This document shows, in pieces, positions 22,898-33,109 of a DNA stretch of 64,000 nt; the first letter of the stretch is position 1, and every line of letters starts with the position of its first letter. The position numbers were made by a program, and so were the translations under genes. This stretch comes from Armigeres subalbatus (taxonomy: Eukaryota; Arthropoda; Insecta; Diptera; Culicidae), in NCBI RefSeq assembly GCF_024139115.2, contig NC_085140.1, positions 461,063,506 through 461,127,505 of the forward strand, read 5' to 3'. Below the pieces are notes generated by a model. It saw only the letters and a program-made list of their open reading frames with translations. It ran no database searches and was not told the origin of the DNA.

Positions 22898-23320
22898 CTC
22901 TATATATAAAAATTAATGTTTTTCTATTGGTGATACTTAAACTCGAGAACGGCTTGATTAATCTTGACGGTGCTTTCGGATGATTAGTTCCTAAGTCAGT
23001 GTGTGAACCGGCGCGAGAAATAAAACACGTTTTAAATCAAGTACGTTTTTATTCTGAGAAAATTCAATAATAATCTTAACATTTTGATCCTACGAACAGA
23101 ATATGTCGTATTTGTTCTCGTACGTTCAGGAATGGCAAATGTATGCGGTAATCAATTTCAAATGTAGATCAGTCCGTTCGTAACCAAAGGTCTTTCAACG
23201 AGTTTCAAATATGCTAGGGCTTTTTTCCTGTTGGGGCGTGCTACTGCGATCAGTTATTAGATCTATTGTAGCATTCCTCGTATCCTTAGTGTATAAATAA
23301 GTGCATGTCCAATTACTCCA
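22898..23320 (+). repeat. Dispersed repeat with TCTATATATAAAAA start, copy 2
   Basis: TCTATATATAAAAATTAATG is followed by CTCGAGAACGGCTTGATTAA and TTGACGGTGCTTTCGGATG. After an intervening stretch, TTTTTTCCTGTTGGGGCG and TTATTAGATCTATTGTAGC correspond to the same blocks in copy 1. The middle portion (about 23000-23215) is absent from copy 1. Confidence 0.45.
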
Positions 23321-23499
23321 TTACTATTAAGAAGTAATGCAGTATCGGTATCGTAACAGTTCTTGTTTTGTTTTCTCAAGAGCATCATTGAGAAAACAAA
23401 ACAGTAACACTGTGATTTGGCCATGCATCGGAACTCTAGCCATATCCTTGTCGTACTTCTTTAATGCTAATGAGTTTGTTAAGTATCTAGAATTTTCGT
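23321..23499. other. Anonymous DNA with an imperfect inverted repeat
   Basis: TCTTGTTTTGTTTTCTCAAG and GAGAAAACAAAACAGTAAC lie close together (about 23360-23410) and are inverted. No gene is seen. Confidence 0.35.
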
Positions 23500-24213
23500 G
23501 AAAAGAGAGAAGTGAGGTATGAGAAATTAGAAGTGAAAAGTTAAAGAGAGTAGTGAGAAATGACAAGTAAGAAATGAGAAGTGAAAACTGAGAATTTAGA
23601 AATCAAACGTGAGAAGTGAGAATAGAGGAGTGGGAGGGAAGAAAGAAGGAAGGAGGGAAAAGATAAAAAGAGATATGTAGACGAGAAGGGAATGAATTGA
23701 GAAGGGAGAAGGGAGCAAAGAATAAGAAAAATAAGAACAATGAATTGAAAAAAAAATCATGAAGAAGAAAGAAAGAAGGAAGATGGAAGTAAAAGAAGGA
23801 AGGAAGGAAAAAAGAAGGAAGAACAAAGGAATAAGGAAGAAAACCGGAAGAAAGAAGGAAGAAAGAAGAAAGAAGGAAGAAAGAAGAAAAGAAGGAGAAA
23901 GAAGGAATAAAAAAGAGCAGCGAAGGAAGAGAAAAGGAAAAAAGAAGGAATAGAGAAAGAAGAAACGTCGAAGAAAAAAGGGAAAAAAGAGAGAAAGAAG
24001 GAAGATAGGTGGACGAAAGAAGGAGAAAGCAGGAAGAAGTTCGAAAGAAAAAAAGATGAAAAAAGGAAGAATGAAGAAAGAAGGAATAAAGAAAAGAAAA
24101 AAGAAAGAGGAAAAAATGGAAAGGAAAGTATAAAGAAAAATGGAGCAAGTGAAAAGGAAAAAAGGAAAAAGTAAAAAGAGAAAAGGAAGAATTAAAAAGG
24201 AAAAAGTTAAAAG
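23500..24213. repeat. Purine-rich simple repeat (GAA/AAG/GGA)
   Basis: Over 700 bases the plus strand is almost entirely A and G, with drifting GAAGGAAGAAAGAA and GTGAGAAATGAGAA motifs. The minus-strand Phe/Ser/Leu-rich frame of 181 codons (23603-24148) is a by-product. Such strand-asymmetric purine tracts can form triplex DNA. A family A copy is inserted at its right end. Confidence 0.85.
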
Positions 24214-24214
24214 A

Positions 24215-26345
24215 AAACCCAGATTAATCCACCTAGCGGTGATGGTGCCTTTCTCGTTTTTTTTTCGAGTGAGTAATTTCTAGGCACTTTTGGTATAAAA
24301 AAAGAATTTTGGCCATAACTTCGAAGTTCATAGTCCGTTCTGTCCAATTTTCAATACGAAACAATGGGACAAGATTCTGCGTCGAATAAAACTTATTGCG
24401 AGTAAATCAGCTAAGAGTAAGTACCTAAAAAGTAAGTGAGAATGTTTCTTGTAAACAAATATATTTTGGCCATAGCTCCGAAGCCCATAGTCTGATTGGG
24501 TCAGTTTTCAATGCGAAACAATGGAACAAGGTTCCGCGTCGAATGCAACTTGTTGCGAGTAAATCGGTTAAGGATAAGTGCCTGAAAAATGAGTGAGATT
24601 ATTTTGCGCACACACATACACACATACACACAAATACACACACATACACACACGCACACACAGACATCACCTCAATTCGTCGAGCTGAATCGATCGGTAT
24701 ATAACACTATGGGTCTCAACTATGGCAAAAATTTGGCCATAACTTCGAAACCCATAGTCCGATTGGGCCAATTTCCATACGAAACAATTGGGCAAGATTC
24801 TACGTTGAATGAAACTTGTTGCGAGTAAATCAGCTAAGAGTAAGTGCCTAAAAAGTGAGTGAGAATTTTTCTTAAAAAAATATATATTTTGGCCATAATT
24901 CCGAAGCCCATAGTCCGATTGGGCCAATTTTCAATACGAAACAATGAGACAAGATTCCGCGCCGAATGCAATTTGTTGCGAGAAAATCCGTTAAAGATAA
25001 GTGCCTGAAAAATGAGTGAGAATTTTGTAGGCGTTTCTCAAGTAAAAAAAATAATTTTGGCCATAACTTAGAAACCCATAGTCTGATTGGGCCAATTTTC
25101 AATATGAAACAATTGTGCAAGATTCTACGTCGAATGAAACTTGTTGCTTGTCTAAGTGTCCAAGGGTAAGTGCCTAAAAAGTGAGAATTTTTCTTATAAA
25201 AAAATATATTTTGGACATAATTCCCAAGCCCATAGTCCGATTGGGCCAATTTTCAATACGAAACAATGGGGCAAGATTCCGCGTCGAATGCATCTAGTTG
25301 CGAGCAAATCGGTTAAGGATAAGTGCCTGAAAAATGAGTGAGATTATTTTGCGCACACACATACACACACACACACACACACATACACACACAGACATCA
25401 CCTCAATTCGTCGAACTGAGTCGATTGGTATTTAACACTATGGGTCTCGAACTCCTATAAAAAGTTCGTTTTTGAGCGAACATATAGCCTTTACGTATAC
25501 TTTGTATACGAGAAAGGCAAAAAGGCAAAAATAAACTTTGGCCATATCTGTTTAATACCGATCTGTTTAATTTTCAATACGAAACAATGGAACAAGATTC
25601 TGCGTCGAATGTAACTTGTTGCAGGCAAATCGGCTAAAAGTAAGTGCCTAAAAAATGAGTGAGAATTTTTCTTGTCAACAAATGTATTTTGGCCATTACT
25701 TCGAATCCCATAGTTCGATTCGACCAATTTTCAATACGAAACAATGGGACAGGATTTCACGTCGAACAAAACTTGTTGCGAGCAAATTGGTTAAGGATAA
25801 GTGCCTGAAAAATGAGTGAGAATTTTGTACGTGTTTCTCATGTGAAAAAGTGGATTTTGGCCATAACTTCGAAACCCATAGTCCGATCTGTCCAATTTTC
25901 AATACGAAACAATGGGACATGATTCTGCGTTGAATGAAACTTGTTGCGAGTAAATCAGCTAAGGCTTAGTGTCTAAAAAGTGAGTGAGAATTTTTGTTGT
26001 AAAAAAATATATTTTGGCCATAACTCCGAAGCCCATAGTCCGATTCGGCCAATTTTCAATTCGAAACAATGGGACAAGATTCCGCGTCGAATGCAACTTG
26101 TTGCGAGCGAATCGGTTAATGACAAGTGCCTGAAAAATGAGTGAGATTATTTTGCGCACACACATACACACACATACACACATACACACACACACATACA
26201 CATACACACACACAGACATCACTTCAATTCGTCGAGCTGAGTCGATCGGTATATAACACTATGGGTCTCCGGGACTCCTATAAAAAGTTCGTTTTTGGAG
26301 CGAACATATAGCCTTTACGTATACTTTGTATACGAGAAAGGCAAT
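24215..26345 (+). mobile_element. Family A modular repeat, long multi-unit copy
   Basis: It starts AACCCAGATTAATCCACCTA and ends at the terminal hairpin at 26311-26342. Inside are about ten units of roughly 160 bp, each with TTTTGGCCATAACT, CCCATAGTCCGAT, GAAACAATGGGACAAGATTC and CAACTTGTTGCGAG. (CA)n tracts and the block GACATCACCTCAATTCGTCG through ACACTATGGGTCTC close each sub-array. A second hairpin copy lies at 25487-25518, so two element ends occur in tandem. It has no protein-coding capacity. Further related sequence continues to about 26615. Confidence 0.8.
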
Positions 26346-26615
26346 ATTAGCGTGTTATGCGCATAGAAAATAGTATTTTGGCCATAATTCTTGATCCCAT
26401 AGTCCAATTTGGCCAATTTTCAATAGCAAACAATGGGACAGGATTCTCAGTCGAACTTGTAGAACTTGTTGCGAGTAATTCAGCCAATGCTAAGTTAAAA
26501 AAAGTGTGTCTACAAATTTTTGTACACATACACACATACACATACACATACATACATACACACAAACAGACATCACCTCAATTCGTCGAGCTGAGTCGAT
26601 TGGTATATAAAACTA
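26346..26615 (+). repeat. Extra family A unit without terminal hairpin
   Basis: One more unit (TTTTGGCCATAATTCTTGAT and on) with its (CA)n tract and TCGTCGAGCTGAGTCGATTG block follows the hairpin. It stops at TATAAAACTATACAC, short of the usual end. It may be a truncated neighbouring copy. Confidence 0.6.
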
Positions 26616-26621
26616 TACACT

Positions 26622-26835
26622 AAGTCGCACTGAGCACCATAGGCGAGCACCACTCGCGCTCATTAAAAGAAATGCCACAATAACTCGTACTGAGTATTTT
26701 GAGCGAGCACCACTCGCGCTCTTTACGAAGATTAGCAACACAAAGTCGCACTGAGCACCATATGCAAGCACCACTCACGCTCATTCTAAAATTTTGTAGT
26801 AACTATTTGTACTGAACACTGCTAAGTATGTCTAA
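26622..26835 (+). repeat. 60-bp tandem repeat, about 3.5 units
   Basis: AGTCGCACTGAGCACCAT followed by CGAGCACCACTCGCGCTC recurs at about 26622, 26682 (diverged) and 26742, with a partial fourth unit. It directly abuts the truncated family A unit. No promoter or gene is evident. Confidence 0.7.
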
Positions 26836-27494
26836 GTTGAATTAGCCAACGCGTTTTATTTATTCTGGTATCAAAATTGATAGCACTATCAGAAAAGTTT
26901 CATTTGTTGACTATGAGACGCTTTACACGTGTGCTTGGGACCAATTTTTTTAAAGATAAATCTTGAAGCGCAATTTTGAGGATTTAGTCGAAGAATTCAT
27001 AGTTTTCTATGCGAGCGCCTCTCGACACATCGAGACGCCCAGTCAAAATAAGAACCCGAAGCACAATCACGCGAATAAGATGCAGAAATGAATCAAATCA
27101 AGCAGCAACACAGGTGGGGCACACTGCAAAGACCCTCCACACGCCAATGAAAAAGTAAAATTGAAGAGAAACTGTTAAACTGTACATATTACTCTTTCAT
27201 CGGACAACAGCCTCAACGGCTATCAAACTGAATTTTTTTTTAACTCAACGTATACTACTTATTTATTTATTTATTTCGAATGCACTCACCCGTAGGCCAA
27301 ATTTATCCATTTTATTGTTATCGCAAACTTTTTTAGCGGATCACATCACTTTCACTAGTTTAGACAAACAACTCAGCATTCCCATGTGTGCTTCCGCTTG
27401 CTTGATTCTACAGTTTGTTTGTTCTAGACATCCAGCAGGATCGCCAAATGTGGAGTTTAATCCGACTGTAGGCAAGCGGGAGCCACTTTGGGTA
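26836..27494. other. Anonymous DNA, no gene supported
   Basis: Short open frames only. A run of TTTATTTATTTATTT lies near 27260. The 61- and 65-codon frames at 27315-27538 overlap each other on opposite strands and the start of the TA-flanked element. Confidence 0.4.
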
Positions 27495-28315
27495 GGGTAA
27501 GACGGTATAATGCGCCCCACCTGGCCAAAACGCCCCACTTTGATTTCTAGAAAACTATAACTAACTAAGGGTCAAAATCTGTTGGTACCAATTATTATTC
27601 GTAAAACCATCATCCTATGTGAATATGGGAGTATTTTTGTATTACGTAATAAAAATAATAGAAAAATACAAAAAGTTACAGTTTTGATGTAACTTTCAAT
27701 GTTTGTTTGCTCAACATTCTGGAGCGATGCTAGCATACTGTCTGCAAAACTTGCACTGGAACACTCAGTTGGGCAACCAAATAACTTTTCTCAGTGGTTA
27801 ATATGATATAAAATTGCTTCCATCTTCAAAAATGTTACTTTTTTTAAAAATATGTTTCACTGGTCAAAACGCCCCAGTGTAGGCAGGACAATATGCCCTT
27901 ACCAACAGGACACAAGCACGGCGAGCTTGCAGCAGTTGCTACCAAATTATATGGGAACTATTGAAATGTAATTCCAACCTGCTGGAATGGACTTATGTTG
28001 GTTTTTTAATGTCAAGCACATAAGGATTTGTAACCTTTTTATTATGGGATTGATAAAATACTAATGAAGGGCTATGGAACGTCTTTGGTTAAGGTGGGGC
28101 GTATTGCCCAGGCACTTCTTGAAATCCATTTTTTCACGACTTTTCAAAAAAACTTTATTACGTGTTATTTGTAATATTTTTATATGACTACTCACGGGTA
28201 ATACATTTGCGACTTCCTGGCCTACCAAATAACACAAAGTTTGTATAAATTGCGTTGAAAAGTAAAAAGTTATCAAGGAGTTGCCTTAGGGGGGGCATAT
28301 TATACCGTCTTACCC
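27495..28315. mobile_element. TA-flanked inverted-repeat element, 821 bp
   Basis: The left end reads GGGTAAGACGGTATAATGCG and the reverse complement of the right end reads GGGTAAGACGGTATAATATG. TA lies on both sides (27493-27494, 28316-28317). The subterminal motif AAACGCCCCA or its variants recurs inside (about 27529, 27867, 28095). It has no transposase, so it is non-autonomous. Confidence 0.75.
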
Positions 28316-28479
28316 TACCTTATGCCATTTGATGGTTAACTACATGTCTGTCGAAATATAGCCCGATTGCTTTGATTAATAATAATGCGACCATCGGTTG
28401 TAGTTCACATTAGGTCTGCTTTGATGTTTTAGAAACATTTGAATATTTGCTTTGTATAGTAAACGGCAAGTGCTGTTTC

Positions 28480-28640
28480 ACTGCCACACAAAAAAGTCGA
28501 AGGTCAAACGGTCGAAAGGACAAAAGAGTGAATGCTCATAAGGTGGAATAGACAAAAAGTCGAAACAAAAAAATGAGTCAAACGGTCGAAGGTCAAAAGG
28601 TCGAGAGGACAAAAGGTCGAAGGGAAAAAAGGTTGAAGCA
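28480..28640 (+). repeat. GTCGAAAGGACAAAA-type minisatellite, left part
   Basis: Units such as GGTCGAAAGGACAAAAG and AAGGTCAAAAGGTCGAG repeat with small changes. The array is split by family A at 28641-31586 and continues at 31587-31740. A reverse-orientation array lies at 32925-33030. Confidence 0.75.
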
Positions 28641-28800
28641 AAAACCCAGATTAATCCACCTAGCGGTGATGGTGCCTTTCTCGACCTTCGTAAAATGTGT
28701 GTGCTTGAAAAAGATGAGCTAGTGGCTAGGAGTAAAAAAGACAAATTTCTTTGTCCGTTCTATGAAAATCAGATTATTTATGGCAAAGATATTGTAGATC

Positions 28801-29374
28801 CAGTTGAAAACCGAAAATCATATTTTGTCCCATTTCCGGATGTCGCAACTGCATCGCGAGTGGTGCCCGACTATGGCACAGTTGCGCACAGGAGTCTGCG
28901 AAGCGGCCATGTTTTTGATGCCAGCATCATAATCATCGATTAATTTAACAGGAAGACGTAATTATAGTCATCGAAAACCTCCCATTGAAAATATGTTTCA
29001 AATATCTTAATATTTTGGCGAAGTAGGGCGCTTGGTGCCGATCGAAATATGAACATTTTTAAAGGTGTCAATATTCTTGTTCAAATACACCTCGTATTCA
29101 TACTTTCGCACAAGTTCTCGAAAAATGGTGAAAATTTTTACGTCCATTTGGAAAAATCAGTTCGGAATAATGGTTTGTTTACAAAATAGAATTGTCAGTG
29201 GAAACCCAATTTCAATAGAACAATGGGAAACTCAAAGATGTTGGCTATTGTCAGAACGTAGTGGGTAGGATTGGGGTGCCAGATACCTGGTTGCGCACTA
29301 CTCGCGATGCAGTTGCAACATCCGGAAATGCGAGAAAATGCGATTTCGCGGGACCTCAGTTCGGTTTTCAGCTT
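28801..29374. repeat. Diverged inverted pair inside family A
   Basis: CAGTTGAAAACCGAAAAT and GTCGCAACTGCATCGCGAG at 28801-28863 reappear inverted as CTCGCGATGCAGTTGCAACA and CGGTTTTCAGCTTG at about 29298-29374. This appears to be an older, more widely spaced version of the foldback at 29682-29871. Confidence 0.55.
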
Positions 29375-29681
29375 GATCTACAATATGCTAATAAGAATTT
29401 CGACATTTTTGTTTCCTTTTCCAATCTTTTTGACGTACATAACCCTGTTTTATTTCACCCAGTCATATATTTTAAGGATATCACTTTTGGATGTTAGTTG
29501 AACTGAAGCTCCGACTACACAAAAGAAAACGAAAATGTCATTCCCATCACGCGAGCGGAGGCAATATTTGTTATGATATAAATCTCATGACCGTCTTTCT
29601 GCCAAACTCCCGTATGAAGTGGAGAGACAGAGACATCATCTCAGTTCGTCGAGCTGAATCGATTGGTATATATTGTACTTC

Positions 29682-29871
29682 AGTTGAAAACCGAAGTGAG
29701 CTCTCGCGACAATCGATTTTCTCCCGTTTCCTGTGGTCGCAACTGCGTCGCGACTAGTGCGCATCATGGCGCACGGCGGTGGCATAGATGCGCACTAGTC
29801 GCGATGCAGTTGCGACATCAGGAAATAAGGAAAAACTCAATCGTCGCGAGAGCTCACTTCGGTTTTCAACT
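29682..29871. repeat. Foldback with about 85-bp arms
   Basis: AGTTGAAAACCGAAGTGAGC at the left and GCTCACTTCGGTTTTCAACT at the right are exact inverses, and pairing continues through CGCGACTAGTGCGCATC around a loop of about 20 bases. It lies within the left third of the family A copy. It might yield a long hairpin transcript. Confidence 0.75.
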
Positions 29872-31586
29872 GGAAGCACAATAACACTATGGGTCTCCAG
29901 GCCTTCTGTAAAAAGTTTGGTTTTGGAGCGAACATACAGCCTTTTCGTATAAAAAGGCTAAAATGGTGTTTCGGCCATATCTTCCGATCCCATAGTCCGA
30001 TCTAGTCAATTTTCAATAGGAAACAATGGGACAGGATTCTGCGTCGAATGCAACTTGTTTCGTGTGAATCGATTAAGGTTAGGTGTTTTGGTCATAACTT
30101 CCAATCCCATAGTCCGACCTGTCCAATTTTAATAGGAAACAATGGGAAAGGATTTTGCGTCGAATGCAATTTGTTGCGAGCAACTCGGTTGAGAATAAGT
30201 GCCTGAAAAATGAGTGACATTTCTTACGCAATATTTTCGTATGAATTTGTATTTTGGCCCTAACTCTCGATCTCATAGTCCGATCTGGCCAATTTCAAAT
30301 AGGAAACAATGGAACAGGATTCTGCGTCGAATGCAACTTCTTACGAGCAAATCAGTTGAGGATAAGTGCCCGAAAAATGAGTGACATTTTTACATCGATT
30401 TTTTCGTATGATTTTGTGTTTTGGCCATAACTTTTGATCCCATAGTCCGATCTGGCCAATTTCAAATAGGAAACAATGGGACAGGATTCTGCGTCGAATG
30501 CAACTTGTTTGCGAGCAAATCAGTTGAGGATAAGGGCCCGGAAAATGGTGACATTTTTTACGCGATTTTTTTTCGTATGAATTTGTATTTTGGCCGTAAC
30601 TTTCGATCTAATAGTTCCATCTGGCCAATTTCAAATAGGAAACAATGGGACAGGATTCTGCGTCGATTGCAATTTGTTGCGAGCAAATCCGTTGAGGATA
30701 AAAGCTCGAAAAATGAGTGACATTTTTTACGCGATTTTTTCGTATGAATTTGTATTTTGGCCATAACTTCTGATCCCATAGTCCGATCTGACCAATTTCA
30801 AATAGGAAACAACGGGACAGGATTCTACGTCGAATGCAACTTGTTGTGAGCAAATCGATTAAGGATAAGTTCCCGGAAAAAGAGTGACATTTTTTACGCG
30901 ATTTTTTCGTATGGATTTGTATTTTGGCCATAACTTCTGATCCCATAGTTCGAGTCTGGCCAATTTCAATAGGAAACAATGGGACAGGATTCTGCATCGA
31001 ATACAACTTGTTGCGAGCAAATCGGTTAAGAATAAGTTCCCGAAAAATGAGTGACATTTTTACGCGTTTTTTTCGTATGAATTTGTATTTTGGTCATAAC
31101 TTCTGATCCCATAGTCCGATCTGACCAATTTCAAATAGGAAACAATGGGACAGGATTTTGCGTCGATTGCAACTTGTTTGCGAGCAAATCAGTTGAGGAT
31201 AAGTGCCGAAAAGAGTGACATTTTTACGCGATTTTTTCGTATGAATTTGTATTTTGGCCATAACTTCTGATCCCATATAGTTCGATCTGGCCAATTTCAA
31301 ATAGGGAAACAATGGGACAGGATTCTGCGTCGATTGCAACTTGTTGCGAGCAAATCGGTTAAGGATAAAGTGCCCGAAAAATGAGTGACATTTTTGAGTA
31401 GTTTTGCGCACACACACACACACATACACACACATACACACACACACACACCGACATCACCTCGATTCGTCGAACTGAGTCGATTGGTATATAACACTAT
31501 GGGTCTCCGGGCCTTCTATAAAAAGTTTGTTTTTGGAGCGATCATATAGCCTTTACCGTATACTTAGTATACGAGAAAGGCAAAAA

Positions 31587-31740
31587 TCTGAGTCAAAAGT
31601 TCGAAGGACAAAAGATCGAAAGAACGAAACGTCGAAAGAACTAACAGTTGTAGAACAAAATGTCGAAGGTCAAAGTCAAAACTTCGAAGGTCAAAAAGTC
31701 GAAGGGTTACAAGGTGAGATGGGATAGGAAGTCAAAATTA
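31587..31740 (+). repeat. GTCGAAAGGACAAAA-type minisatellite, right part
   Basis: Units such as TTCGAAGGACAAAAGATCG and AAGGTCAAAAAGTCGAAGG continue the array that precedes 28641. Confidence 0.7.
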
Positions 31741-32176
31741 TTTTAAAAAATAGGCAAAACGTCGAGTATTAATCAATCATTCTTTTACATATTTACTTAT
31801 ATTTGTGTTCCACCTGATAATACTTCATTTATTTTTATGTGCTCAAAAGACGATGCATTTTGAAGAGAGTAAAATTTGTTTTGAAATAAAGGTAAATGAA
31901 TTTAATAAATTTATTTTTATTATTAGAAACCTTACGTTCCGCTGTGAAGTAAGGAGAGGTATGGAATTGCCCAAATTTGCATTACGTAATTTGTGAATGG
32001 ATCCTTATCATTGTTTCATTTAATGCAGTCAACTAGTAACCCTCTAACGCTCAAGACCGCTTTCAGACGGTGTACTTTCATATATCTTTGAAATTTTTAA
32101 ATTTACAGCTTTTTTTATGTTAAATAATAATATAAAGTTCAAAACTTGTTCCAATCTGGTCAAAAATTAATTCTTT
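31741..32176. other. AT-rich DNA, no gene seen
   Basis: Only short frames are present. The region ends at the left copy of the 13-bp target duplication of the next element. Confidence 0.4.
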
Positions 32177-32189
32177 ACTAGAAAAACAA

Positions 32190-32727
32190 CGCAAAAAAAA
32201 AAGACGCATCATCTGTGGAAGTCGGGCTTACTACGGGCTCCAGAAGAAACTGCGGTCGAAAAAGATTCGCCACCGCACCAAATGTGTCATGTACAAGACG
32301 TTAATAAGACCGGTTGTCCTCTACGGACATGAAACATGGACAATGCTCGAGGAGGACTTGCAAGCACTCGGAGTATTCGAGAGACGGGTGCTTAGGACCA
32401 TCTTTGGCGGTGTGCAAGAAGACGGTGTGTGGCGGCGAAGAATGAACCATGAGCTCGCCCAACTCTACAGCGAACCCAGTATCCAGAAGGTAGCTAAAGC
32501 CGGAAGGGTACGATGGGCAGGACATGTTGCAAGAATGCCGGACAGCAACCCTGCAAAGATGGTGTTCGCTTCCGATCCGGCAGGTACGAGACGGTGCAGA
32601 ACGACTTGGCGAGCGTGGGGCGTATCCAAGGATGGAGAGATGCGGCCTCGAACCGTGCATTGTGGCGTCAAATTGTTGATTCAGTGTTATCTGTTTAGAT
32701 GTTAACTAAATAAATGAAATGAAATGA
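32190..32727 (+). mobile_element. 5'-truncated RTE-type non-LTR element with 13-bp target duplication
   Basis: ACTAGAAAAACAA occurs at 32177-32189 and 32728-32740, a perfect target duplication. The interior encodes the C-terminal end of ORF2, including YKTLIRPVVLYGHETWTM, VFERRVLRTIFGG and KAGRVRWAGHVARMPD, the pattern after the RT in RTE-type elements. The frame breaks near 32590-32620. The 3' end has short AAATG repeats, as usual for RTE tails. Its start (about 32206-32320) is roughly 95% identical to 50127-50245 by eye. Confidence 0.8.
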
Positions 32728-32740
32728 ACTAGAAAAACAA

Positions 32741-32924
32741 TATTCTAAAAAGGTGAAATTGAGGAAACGTGATTTTTTTTTAAAACTAAGGCAGAACTCT
32801 TAATAATAGCCAAATGATTAATAGAATGAAACATCCGATCTCTGTCTATTCAACTACAGTAATATCCAGATTTTATCACCTCCTGGCGATTTTTTGGGTG
32901 ATGAAATAATAAATGTTTCGATCT
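32741..32924. other. AT-rich spacer
   Basis: No feature was recognised between the target duplication and the minisatellite at 32925. Confidence 0.4.
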
Positions 32925-33030
32925 TTTGTCCTTTCAACCTTTTGTTCTTTCAACCTTTGTCCTTTCGTCAACTTTTTGTCCTTTCGACATTTTGACCCTT
33001 CGACCTTTTGTCCATCGACCATTTGGGCAT
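32925..33030 (-). repeat. GTCGAAAGGACAAAA-type minisatellite, inverted array
   Basis: The plus strand reads CTTTTGTCCTTTCAACC and TTTTTGTCCTTTCGACATTT, the reverse complement of the units at 28480-28640. Confidence 0.7.
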
Positions 33031-33109
33031 AAATATCAACAAGCCAACCAAAATTCATATTATTTCAGTATCGATTGATTAATTTTGGCTTAAAAATTGG
33101 CACGATCGG

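Larger units (their letters stand above)
28641..31586 (+). mobile_element. Family A modular repeat, longest copy, inserted in a minisatellite
   Basis: It begins AAAACCCAGATTAATCCACC and ends at the hairpin at 31549-31581, with GTCGAA minisatellite on both sides, so both ends are well defined. About eight 160-bp units lie at 29950-31400, here carrying GGACAGGATTCTGCGTCGA and CGCGATTTTTTCGTATG. The left third (28690-29880) holds inverted-repeat sequence that is not unit-like. The (CA)n tract at 31405-31452 precedes the terminal block. No protein is encoded. Confidence 0.8.

Noticed and set aside
23603..24148. 181-codon Phe/Ser/Leu-rich minus frame that looks like a membrane protein
   Set aside because: It is the translation of a purine-rich simple repeat on the opposite strand; it has no sequence complexity.
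28695..28943. 82-codon ATG-initiated frame inside family A
   Set aside because: Part of it is an arm of an inverted repeat. It is absent from other family A copies and has no domain.
24215..31586. CRISPR-like alternation of repeats and spacers in the family A arrays
   Set aside because: Units are about 160 bp and diverged along their whole length, with no short identical repeats or unique spacers. The setting is eukaryotic.
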